From contig UQTM01000105.1 of the NCBI GenBank assembly GCA_900544025.1, positions 1 through 8,798 of the forward strand: a stretch of DNA of 8,798 bases, in the 5' to 3' direction. Of the stretch, positions 1 through 6,066 are shown in pieces; the first letter of the stretch is position 1, and the number at the start of each line of letters is the position of its first letter. The DNA comes from an uncultured Odoribacter sp. GTDB lineage: Bacteria; Bacteroidota; Bacteroidia; Bacteroidales; Marinifilaceae. The position numbers were made by a program, and so were the translations under genes. The notes beneath the pieces were generated by a model. It searched no databases. It saw only the letters and a list, made by a program, of their open reading frames with translations, and had not been told where the DNA came from.

Positions 1-260
1 CGGTCATGCTACGGGCGACCACGCTGGGCGGGGTTGTGGGAGCCGTAAGGCACGGGAGGTAGAATCATACAGCGTACGCCTTGCTGCAAAGCTTGTTCGG
101 CGGCATCCAGCGCAATGTCGTGCGAGAGAATGCAATCGGTCATATAAGGCAGGTGAAGATTATGGGGCTCGGTAGCTCCCCAGGGCAATACAGCGAGGTC
201 GTATGGGACTCCTCTTACTTTTCCGTAGCACGATACCGCGAGGTCTAATTCTTTATTCAT
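1..260 (-). CDS. Creatininase-family amidohydrolase, N-terminal fragment (runs off or is broken at left edge)
   Basis: The gene reads leftward from an ATG at 260-258. Residues 26-42 carry the family's first metal-binding block, a WGATEPH stretch followed by LHLPYMTD. Glu31, His33 and Asp42 have the spacing of metal ligands in creatininase-type enzymes, which hydrolyse cyclic or linear amides with a two-metal centre. About 80 residues are visible against roughly 240-260 expected, so the His/Glu ligands further on are missing. After the PYGSHNPAQR stretch the family would be expected to continue ELPF; instead the frame gives GRP and a TAG stop at 11-9. I read this as damaged sequence at a contig end, though a real nonsense change is possible. 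The substrate cannot be told: many Bacteroidales copies are not creatininases proper and sit near sugar genes. It is transcribed divergently from the iclR gene. Confidence 0.8.
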
Positions 261-288
261 AGATTGATTTTTTTATATTCGCTATGCA

Positions 289-319
289 CAAAGTAAAATA
301 TTATTTTCAGTAAATCCAA
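289..319 (-). promoter_or_regulatory. Probable Bacteroidetes promoter for the creatininase-family gene
   Basis: On the - strand, TTG at 319-317 is followed by a 20-base spacer and TTACTTTG at 296-289. This resembles the Bacteroidetes -33 TTTG and -7 TAnnTTTG boxes with one mismatch in the -7 box. Transcription would start near 283-280, leaving a short A/T-rich leader of about 20 bases before the ATG at 260. Position and spacing support the call; the imperfect -7 box lowers certainty. Confidence 0.5.
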
Positions 320-364
320 TATGGTTTTAAAGCTCCGGGAGGGGGAGCGAAAAAGGAAAGCCGG

Positions 365-400
365 GGCATTTCCGGTGTTTTGTGAATTGGCATTTCCGGT
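365..400. repeat. Exact 12-base direct repeat, two copies 24 bases apart
   Basis: GGCATTTCCGGT occurs at 365-376 and again at 389-400 with no mismatch. The copies are separated by a 12-base AT-rich spacer, so they repeat every 24 bases, a little over two helical turns. They lie upstream of both divergent promoters. They could be paired binding sites for a dimeric regulator, but nothing identifies the protein. Confidence 0.75.
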
Positions 401-435
401 TGGTTCCTGTATGCACCGATGCGGGGAAAATCGTT

Positions 436-475
436 TTAAGAGGTAAGGAATGTGTTGAGTGTTAAAAGGTAAAGA
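436..475. repeat. Imperfect 14-base direct repeat, 26-base period
   Basis: TTAAGAGGTAAGGA at 436-449 is repeated as TTAAAAGGTAAAGA at 462-475, matching at 12 of 14 positions. A third related copy, TTAAAAGGATAAGA, falls at 591-604 and covers the iclR ribosome-binding region. The purine-rich character means chance similarity is not excluded, especially for the third copy. Confidence 0.5.
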
Positions 476-508
476 TTTGAAATCTTGTGTAGGTTTTTTC
501 TATTTTTA

Positions 509-539
509 TTTGTTTCTTTCTAAAAAGGATGTATATTTG
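509..539 (+). promoter_or_regulatory. Promoter for the iclR - hzsA-like unit
   Basis: TTTG at 509-512, a 19-base spacer and TATATTTG at 532-539 match the Bacteroidetes primary-sigma consensus (TTTG, 19-21 bases, TAnnTTTG) perfectly at the fixed positions. The start site is expected near 545-547, giving a leader of about 60 bases before the ATG at 607. The -7 box is identical to the one before the lacI operon at 4096-4103. Confidence 0.8.
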
Positions 540-544
540 TTTTC

Positions 545-568
545 AAATAAGAAATTTGATTTCTATTT
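545..568. promoter_or_regulatory. Palindromic operator candidate with KdgR-box geometry
   Basis: The core GAAATTTGATTTC at 551-563 is a perfect 5-base inverted repeat around TTG. The symmetry continues outward from 545 to 568 if one unpaired A (549) is allowed, giving 9 paired positions per arm. It lies on the predicted transcription start, where a bound protein would block the iclR promoter. IclR-family KdgR of enterobacteria binds GAAA-N5-TTTC sites, and this has the same spacing. Autoregulation by the adjacent IclR protein is inferred, not shown. Confidence 0.55.
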
Positions 569-606
569 AGAAAATAAGGCGTGTATATATTTAAAAGGAT
601 AAGAAA

Positions 607-1434
607 ATGACGATAGGAGAAGGACAGGCGGATATTGAAACCGTGAAGGGGGAAGTTACGGATGAAGAAAAGCAGAAATATGGAGTGCCGATGCTGGAAA
701 AAGGGCTGGATTTGCTGGAATTGCTGGCGGAGTATCCTGCCGGGCTGACGGTGCAGGAAATGGTGGATGTGTTGAATCATTCCAAAACTTCGACTTACCG
801 GATTATTAAGTCGTTGGAGGAAAGGGGGTATATTCGCAAGCGGGAAGAGACGAACCATTATTTCCTGTCGAGAAAGTTTTTAAAGTTGGGGCTGGCGGCA
901 TTGGGAGAAACCAATATCGTGGAACGTTCGCTGGAACAGATGCGCAAGTTGCGTGATAAGCTGCGCGAAGCGGTGATGCTGGGCGTGTTGGTGGGGAATG
1001 AAGTGGTGCTTCTGGAACAGGTGCTGGGATCGCACCGCTTTAGTTTTATCCTGACACCCGGCACTCATTTTTGCCTGCATGCTTCGGCTCCGGGTAAAGT
1101 GTTGCTGGCTTTTCAGGAGGAACGGGAGCGGGAAGAGATTCTGAAAAACCTGACTTATGAGGTATTTAACGAACATACGATCCGCGACGAAAAAGAGTTG
1201 AGGCGGGAGCTGCAACAGGTGAGGGTATGCGGATATGCGACAGACCGTGCGGAAGAGATGGAAGGGGTACATTGTGTGGCAGCCCCGGTATTCAATTCGT
1301 TCGGACAGGTGGTGGCGGCGATCTGGACTTCCGGGCCTTCGGGCAGGTTGGCGCAGGCGATGTTCCCGGAAGTGGGACGCGAGGTGATCGGGGCCGCTGG
1401 GGCGGTGTCCGCCAACCTGGGATTTCAGCCGTAA
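607..1434 (+). CDS. IclR-family transcriptional regulator
   Basis: This is a 275-residue DNA-binding regulator. A winged helix-turn-helix spans about residues 27-90, with the recognition region near 47-72 (GLTVQEMVDVLNHSKTSTYR). The IclR effector domain follows from about 105, with the family blocks LHASAPGK (157-164) and VAAPVFNSFGQVVAA (224-238), a GAF-like small-molecule pocket. An unusually long N-terminal tail of about 25 charged residues precedes the HTH. The ATG at 607 is preferred because AAGGA at 595-599 sits 7 bases upstream, one of the few clear Shine-Dalgarno sites here. Family members commonly sense uronates, aromatic acids or glyoxylate-type ligands. Next to a KDG pathway, a KdgR-like ligand such as KDG is plausible but inferred. 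The hzsA-like gene follows after 34 bases and is probably co-transcribed. Confidence 0.92.
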   Translation: MTIGEGQADIETVKGEVTDEEKQKYGVPMLEKGLDLLELLAEYPAGLTVQEMVDVLNHSKTSTYRIIKSLEERGYIRKREETNHYFLSRKFLKLGLAALGETNIVERSLEQMRKLRDKLREAVMLGVLVGNEVVLLEQVLGSHRFSFILTPGTHFCLHASAPGKVLLAFQEEREREEILKNLTYEVFNEHTIRDEKELRRELQQVRVCGYATDRAEEMEGVHCVAAPVFNSFGQVVAAIWTSGPSGRLAQAMFPEVGREVIGAAGAVSANLGFQP

Positions 1435-1468
1435 AGTTTTTAAATGATTTGATGTGAACCGTAGAGCT

Positions 1469-3979
1469 ATGAAAAAGTTGTTTTTATCGGGAATAGGGAT
1501 TTTTATCCTTGGGTTTGCCTGGGGGCAGGGAACTGTTGCGGACTCCGGGCAAAAAGAACTGTTCGGCCGCTTGCAGCGGACATTGGCGGAAACGGCTGTA
1601 CTGCCGGGCGCGAATGTGGATACGGTGGCGATGGGCAGGGAATTGTCGGGATTGGAAAAGGAGTTTCAGGCGGGAGCCGATTCCGCCGGGGTGCTTTCCG
1701 GTAAGCTGGAAACCTGGAAAAAGCGGCTGGCGCTGGCCAATCCTTTGCTGACGGCGCAGGAAATGTTGTATGTGGAACGGCAGCAATATGCCCGTGACCA
1801 TCACAACACGGAAACCCTGTTTCAATGGGGGGAGATCAACGGGGAAAAATTCCGTCCCGGCTCGGCGTTGAAAGCCGTGCGCTTGCAGACGGGAGAGGTC
1901 AGGACGATACTGGAATCGCCCGAAGGGGTGATTCGTGATCCCGAACTTTCGTTCGACGGGAAAAAGATATTGTTTTCGTGGCGGAAGAATAAGGAGGATT
2001 TTTTTCATATCTATGAGGTGAATACGGACGGTAGCGGATTGAAACAACTGACTTTTGCGCAGGGCGTTTCGGATATAGACCCGCTGTACCTGCCGGACGG
2101 GGGGATCGTGTTCAGTTCTTCGCGCGAGCCTAAATATTGCATGTGTAACCGGCACATTATGTGTAACCTTTACCGTATGGATGCCGACGGGGCGAATATT
2201 AACCAGATCGGGAAAAGCACGTTGTTCGAAGGGCATTCCGCCTTACTGAACGACGGGCGGATCGTGTATGACCGCTGGGAGTATGTGGACCGGAATTTCG
2301 GGGATGCGCAGGGATTGTGGACGGTGAATCCCGACGGTACCAAACATGCCATTTATTATGGGAACAACACCAATTCCCCCGGCGGGGTGATCGATCCGCG
2401 CGCTATACCGGGAACGGATTTACTGCTGTGTATTTTTTCCTCCTGCCACGACCGTCCCTGGGGGGCGTTGGCGCTGATCGACCGGAAGCTGGGGGTGGAC
2501 GGAGCGGAACCCGTGGTGCATATCTGGCCGGAACAGGCCAGGACGATGATCGGGAAAGGGAATTACGATAAGTTTATGGAATTGAAGATGAGGTATGAAG
2601 ACCCGTTTCCGTTGAACGACCGTTTTTTCCTGGTGTCGCGTTCGGTGAGGTATGATGAGAAAGCGAAAGATTACCGGATGGGGATCTGGCTGGTGGATCG
2701 TAACGGAGTGGAAACTTTGCTGCTGGAGGGAGAACGGGATCTGTTCGATCCGATGCCGGTGGCGCCGCGCCATAAACCTTTTGCCATTCCGCAAAACCGG
2801 AATTATTCGGGAGAGCCGGGTACTTATTATGTGCAGAATGTGTACGAGGGGACTCACATGACGGGGGTAGAGCCGGGAAGCGTGAAATATTTGCGGGTGG
2901 TGGAATCGCCGGAAAAACGGACGTGGACGAACGGAGGCTGGAACGGTCAGGGCGAGCAGGCTCCCGGCATGAATTGGCATAGCTTTGAGAATAAGGTGAT
3001 TTTAGGGGAAGTGCCTGTGGAAGCGGATGGATCGGCTTATTTTAAGGTGCCTGCCGGAAAATTTGTATATTTCCAGTTACTGGATAAGGATAAAAAGATG
3101 ATTCAATCGATGCGTAGCGGTACGATCGCGCTTTCGGGAGAGGTGAACGGCTGTGTGGGATGCCATGAAAACCGGTTGAGCGTGCCTGTGCCCGCTTCGA
3201 ATCGTTTGCAGGCTTTGCAGCATGCGCCGCATGCGCTGGGCGGATGGCAGGGGAAAGAGCCCGTCCGTTTTTCGTTTACCGGGCAGGTGCAGCCGATTCT
3301 GGACAAGCATTGTGTGAAGTGCCACGATTTCGACCGGGAAAACCGGGATAAGCTGGTGCTCGCTTCCGACCGGAATCCGTTTTTCAATGCCGCCTATGTG
3401 GATTTGTATGTGAAAAAAGCGGTGAAACTGGTGGGAGGAGGGCCTGCGGCCATACAGCAGCCGTATAGCTGGGGATCGCATGCCAGCAAGCTGACGGAGA
3501 TTATCGATTCGCGCCACCATAAGGTGAAACTGAACGAACGGGAAAAGCAGGTGCTTTATGCATGGATGGATTTGAACGGAGTGTATTATCCGGAATACGA
3601 ATCGGCTTATCCCGATCATATGGCGGGGCGCAGTCCGCTGAATAACGAAGAATTGAAAACGCTGGGCAGCCTGACGGGAATAAATTTCTGGCAATTGAAC
3701 GGATATTGGCGGAAACTGGGGCCGCAGGTGTCGTTCGAGCGTCCCGAAGAAAGTCCCTGTCTGGATAAAATCAGGGACGACCGGGAGAAATTCGCTCAGG
3801 CGGTGGCGATTATCCGGAAAGGGGGCGAACGGCTGAAAGAAACCCCCCGGGCAGACATGGAAGGGTTTGTACCCTGCGAACGTCATCGTGAAATGTTGCG
3901 CAAGTATGCAGACCGCCTCGAGGAGGAAATTTCTAACCGAAAAGCGATACGAAACGGAGAAAAAAGATACGACCGTTAA
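1469..3979 (+). CDS. HzsA-related exported protein: beta-propeller with two c-type haem motifs
   Basis: This 836-residue protein starts with a signal peptide (MKKLFLSGIGIFILGFAWGQ, likely cleaved near residue 20), so it should act in the periplasm or at the surface. Residues about 150-450 hold TolB/PD40-like propeller repeats (DPELSFDGKKILF near 157, DIDPLYLPDGGIVFSS near 202). A CMCNRHIMC cluster lies at 224-232. The hydrazine-synthase-alpha-like blocks follow: DGSAYF (520-525), MRSG (548-551), CVGCH (562-566) and CVKCH (615-619), the last in a planctomycete-type cytochrome module ending with KLNEREKQVLYAWMDLNG. The ATG at 1469 is chosen over the in-frame GTG at 1454 because it begins the signal peptide cleanly. 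Haem attachment needs cytochrome c maturation enzymes, not seen here. Family members outside anammox bacteria have no established reaction, so hydrazine synthesis should not be assumed. Arg codons include many CGG, unlike the kdu genes. Confidence 0.88.
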   Translation: MKKLFLSGIGIFILGFAWGQGTVADSGQKELFGRLQRTLAETAVLPGANVDTVAMGRELSGLEKEFQAGADSAGVLSGKLETWKKRLALANPLLTAQEMLYVERQQYARDHHNTETLFQWGEINGEKFRPGSALKAVRLQTGEVRTILESPEGVIRDPELSFDGKKILFSWRKNKEDFFHIYEVNTDGSGLKQLTFAQGVSDIDPLYLPDGGIVFSSSREPKYCMCNRHIMCNLYRMDADGANINQIGKSTLFEGHSALLNDGRIVYDRWEYVDRNFGDAQGLWTVNPDGTKHAIYYGNNTNSPGGVIDPRAIPGTDLLLCIFSSCHDRPWGALALIDRKLGVDGAEPVVHIWPEQARTMIGKGNYDKFMELKMRYEDPFPLNDRFFLVSRSVRYDEKAKDYRMGIWLVDRNGVETLLLEGERDLFDPMPVAPRHKPFAIPQNRNYSGEPGTYYVQNVYEGTHMTGVEPGSVKYLRVVESPEKRTWTNGGWNGQGEQAPGMNWHSFENKVILGEVPVEADGSAYFKVPAGKFVYFQLLDKDKKMIQSMRSGTIALSGEVNGCVGCHENRLSVPVPASNRLQALQHAPHALGGWQGKEPVRFSFTGQVQPILDKHCVKCHDFDRENRDKLVLASDRNPFFNAAYVDLYVKKAVKLVGGGPAAIQQPYSWGSHASKLTEIIDSRHHKVKLNEREKQVLYAWMDLNGVYYPEYESAYPDHMAGRSPLNNEELKTLGSLTGINFWQLNGYWRKLGPQVSFERPEESPCLDKIRDDREKFAQAVAIIRKGGERLKETPRADMEGFVPCERHREMLRKYADRLEEEISNRKAIRNGEKRYDR

Positions 3980-4073
3980 CATTCCGTAACGCCTTTCGTT
4001 GCTCGTTTTTCCTATATATTTTTAAGAATACTCAAAAAGATAATAAAAAATAAATTAATTTTAGGTTGAAATG

Positions 4074-4103
4074 TTTGTTTGTTAAAATAAACCACTATAT
4101 TTG
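4074..4103 (+). promoter_or_regulatory. Promoter of the lacI-kduI-kduD-DUF4861-kdgK operon
   Basis: TTTG at 4074-4077, an 18-base spacer and TATATTTG at 4096-4103 form a Bacteroidetes-type promoter. The predicted start of transcription, near 4109-4112, lies about 25 bases before the ATG at 4136. It therefore excludes the in-frame GTG at 4103 as a start codon, because that GTG is inside the -7 box. Upstream, 4011-4090 is strongly AT-rich. I see no other convincing promoter before kduI, kduD or kdgK, so this one probably drives the whole operon. Confidence 0.8.
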
Positions 4104-4123
4104 TGCAATCGGTTGTACACAAA
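4100..4123. promoter_or_regulatory. LacI-family operator on the transcription start
   Basis: TGCAATCGGTTGTA at 4104-4117 is centred on CG (4110-4111) with CAA and TTG flanking at the spacing of LacI/GalR-family operators (TGCAAnCGnTTGCA type). It has one mismatched outer pair (G4105/T4116) and one inner pair (T4109/G4112). Outer arms TTTGTG (4100-4105) and CACAAA (4118-4123) extend the symmetry, off-centre by half a base pair. The site overlaps the end of the -7 box and the start site, the position expected for repression by the LacI-family protein encoded immediately downstream. Confidence 0.72.
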
Positions 4124-4135
4124 TTTACAGAATTT

Positions 4136-5164
4136 ATGCCTAAAACAAAGAAAAACATTTCTATCTATGACATTGCGAAAGCGTTGAACGTATCAGCTTC
4201 CACAGTGTCGAGAGCTTTGCAGGATCATCCGAGGATCAGCTTAGAAGTGAGGAAGAAGGTGCAGAAGAAAGCATTGGAAATGAATTACAAGCCGAACCGG
4301 ATGGCAGTGAATCTAAAACTTGGGAAGAGTAGTACAATCGGAGTGGTGGTGCCGAATATAAACCGGAACTTTTTTTCTTCTGCGATCGACGGAATAGAGG
4401 AGGAAGCTTACAAAGCAGGCTATGATGTATTGATTTGCCAGTCGTTGGAGTCGTACGAAAAAGAAAAAAAACTGATCAATTCTCTCGCACAAGGAAAAGT
4501 GGACGGAGTGATTGCTTCCATTGCTTCGGGGACGCATGAATATTCCCATTTCAATAATCTCGAAAATTATGGTATTCCTTTGGTCTTGTTCGACCGCGCT
4601 TCCGACCAGGTGGATTCTGCCGGGACGGTGACCGTGGACGATTACCGGGGAGGCTATATGGTGGTTGAACATTTAATCAAACAGGGGAAAAAGAAAATTT
4701 TTCATTTTGCCGGTTTCCAGCATGTCGCCATTTGGTATAATCGTTGCCGGGGGTATCGCGACGCGATGAACGCGCACGGTATATACATCGGCGAGGATTG
4801 GATTTCGTATGGGGATATTACCCAGGAAAACGGTCAGGCGCTGGCGCAGAAAATTTCGCTTATGGAACCAGCCGACAGGCCGGACGCCGTGTTTTGCACG
4901 AGTGATTTCGTTGCGCTGGGGCTGATGCAGGAGTTGAGGAAATTCGGGATAAAAATCCCCGAAGACATCGCTATCTGCGGGTTTGCCAACGAGCCGATAG
5001 ATGCGCTGATGGTGCCTTCGCTCAGTTCCGTAGATCAGTTCAGTAAAAGAATCGGTCAGCAGGCGGCGCGTATGCTGCTGGATCAGCTGAACGGCGAATC
5101 GCCTGCGAATATTATACTGGAGCCCGAACTGGTGATCCGCGATTCGACAATGTGTAATAATTGA
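4136..5164 (+). CDS. LacI-family transcriptional regulator of the KDG operon
   Basis: This is a 342-residue LacI/GalR regulator of normal length. The N-terminal helix-turn-helix occupies about residues 9-29 (ISIYDIAKALNVSASTVSRAL). A hinge near NYKPNRMAVNLKLGKS (50-65) follows, then the periplasmic-binding-protein-like sensor domain from TIGVVVPNI onward. Late family blocks include DAVFCTSDFVALGLMQ and PEDIAICGFAN. The ATG at 4136 gives MPKTKKNISIYD, a usual family N-terminus; an upstream GTG at 4103 lies inside the promoter. kduI begins 24 bases after the stop and no promoter is visible between them, so the regulator heads the operon and probably represses it through the operator at 4100-4123. 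Its inducer is likely a ketodeoxyuronate or KDG-type intermediate, inferred from the neighbours only. Confidence 0.95.
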   Translation: MPKTKKNISIYDIAKALNVSASTVSRALQDHPRISLEVRKKVQKKALEMNYKPNRMAVNLKLGKSSTIGVVVPNINRNFFSSAIDGIEEEAYKAGYDVLICQSLESYEKEKKLINSLAQGKVDGVIASIASGTHEYSHFNNLENYGIPLVLFDRASDQVDSAGTVTVDDYRGGYMVVEHLIKQGKKKIFHFAGFQHVAIWYNRCRGYRDAMNAHGIYIGEDWISYGDITQENGQALAQKISLMEPADRPDAVFCTSDFVALGLMQELRKFGIKIPEDIAICGFANEPIDALMVPSLSSVDQFSKRIGQQAARMLLDQLNGESPANIILEPELVIRDSTMCNN

Positions 5165-5188
5165 AATCTTATATAAAATTTAACGATA

Positions 5189-6031
5189 ATGAAAATAAAT
5201 TACGAAGTACGTTATGCTTCGCATCCGGAAGATGCGAAGGCTTACGACACAACGCGTTTGAGAAAAGAGTTTTTAATCCAAAACATGATGGTGGCCGACG
5301 AGATCAATATGGTCTATACGATGTACGACCGTTTGATCGTGGGGGGAGCCGTGCCTGTGAAAGAGAAATTGGAACTGTCGGCGATCGATCCGCTGCGTGC
5401 TCCGTTCTTCCTGTGGCGGCGTGAGCTGGGTATTATCAACGTGGGCGGAGCCGGAATCGTGGAAGTGGACGGAAAGACTTTCGAATTGGATTATAAAGAG
5501 GCGTTGTATCTGGGGAAAGGCGACCGGAATGTATTCTTTTCGAGCAAGGATAGCAGCAAGCCGGCTCATTTCTATTTCAATTCGGCGCCTGCTCATGCCG
5601 TTTATCCCGATCGTAAGGTGACTAAAGCCGATGCCGTGGTGGTGGAAATGGGAACGATGGAAGAAAGCAATCATCGCGTGATCAATAAACTGATCGTAAA
5701 CCAGGTATTGCCGACCTGCCAGTTGCAGATGGGAATGACCGAGCTGAAACCGGGTAGCGTGTGGAATACGATGCCGGCTCATGTTCACAGCCGTCGTATG
5801 GAAGCCTATTTCTATTTTGAAGTGCCGGAACAGCAGGCTGTGTGCCATTTTATGGGACAGATCGATGAAACCCGCCATGTCTGGATGAAGAACGAGGAAG
5901 CCGTGATCTCTCCGGTATGGTCTATCCACTCTGCCAGTGCAACCAGCAACTATACTTTTATCTGGGGTATGGCAGGTGAAAATATAGACTATGGGGATAT
6001 GGATACTTGCGGTGCAACCGATTTGAAATAA
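5189..6031 (+). CDS. kduI: 5-dehydro-4-deoxy-D-glucuronate isomerase (KduI)
   Basis: KduI (EC 5.3.1.17) converts 5-keto-4-deoxyuronate, the rearranged product of unsaturated uronates released by polysaccharide lyases and unsaturated glycuronidases, into 3-deoxy-D-glycero-2,5-hexodiulosonate in the cytoplasm. The 280-residue length is that of the family. The zinc site is intact: His198, His200 and Glu205 in the block PAHVHSRRMEAYFYF, with His247 in WSIHSA. These are offset by two from the E. coli ligands as I recall them (196, 198, 203, 245). The C-terminal FIWGMAGEN and DYGDMD blocks are also typical. The gene sits 24 bases after lacI and 35 bases before kduD, so it is part of one operon. Arginine codons are mostly CGT, suggesting better expression than the genes to the left. 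Confidence 0.97.
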   Translation: MKINYEVRYASHPEDAKAYDTTRLRKEFLIQNMMVADEINMVYTMYDRLIVGGAVPVKEKLELSAIDPLRAPFFLWRRELGIINVGGAGIVEVDGKTFELDYKEALYLGKGDRNVFFSSKDSSKPAHFYFNSAPAHAVYPDRKVTKADAVVVEMGTMEESNHRVINKLIVNQVLPTCQLQMGMTELKPGSVWNTMPAHVHSRRMEAYFYFEVPEQQAVCHFMGQIDETRHVWMKNEEAVISPVWSIHSASATSNYTFIWGMAGENIDYGDMDTCGATDLK

Positions 6032-6066
6032 ATAAGAATAGTTAATCGATTAAAAATAAATAAATA

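Larger units (their letters stand above)
261..606. other. Divergent intergenic region with two promoters and repeated motifs
   Basis: This 346-base stretch separates the leftward creatininase-family gene from the rightward iclR gene, and I see no credible small gene in it. It holds a promoter at each end, two pairs of direct repeats (365-400 and 436-475) and a palindrome at 545-568. The part from 331 to 430 is noticeably GC-rich and the part from 480 to 606 AT-rich. Such a dense set of repeats between divergent promoters fits a control region where one regulator could govern both directions; that reading is inference. Confidence 0.7.

Noticed and set aside
15..25. AGCGTGGTCGC on the - strand, similar to the start of a common cDNA-subtraction adaptor
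   Set aside because: Only about 11 bases match, and the first seven are explained by the native Gln-Arg codons. The rest diverges from the adaptor, so contamination cannot be claimed.
332..348. GCTCC/GGAGC hairpin in the divergent intergenic region
   Set aside because: The stem is only 5 base pairs around a G-rich 7-base loop in a purine-rich stretch. It is not placed as a terminator for either gene.
1454..1468. Five-residue N-terminal extension of the HzsA-like protein from a GTG
   Set aside because: It would put an MNRRA prefix before a complete signal peptide that begins at the ATG at 1469. It cannot be fully excluded, since a basic n-region is tolerated.
1484..2236. Long - strand reading frame opposite the HzsA-like gene (another lies at 3077-3982)
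   Set aside because: They are antisense shadows of a GC-rich, strongly coding + strand gene. The translations are rich in His, Arg and Pro without recognisable domains, and neither has a promoter or plausible start.
1469..3979. A genuine hydrazine synthase and anammox metabolism
   Set aside because: Only the alpha-like family member is present, with no beta or gamma subunit genes. The context is sugar acid catabolism, and the family is widespread outside anammox bacteria.
3974..4010. Possible intrinsic terminator after the HzsA-like gene
   Set aside because: The inverted repeat CGTTA/TAACG (3974-3978, 3987-3991) has only 5-base arms and overlaps the stop codon; the T-run at 4006-4010 is 14 bases away. 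It is too weak to call.
4103..4135. N-terminal extension of the LacI protein from a GTG at 4103
   Set aside because: The GTG begins at the last base of the -7 box and upstream of the predicted transcription start. The ATG at 4136 gives the usual family N-terminus.
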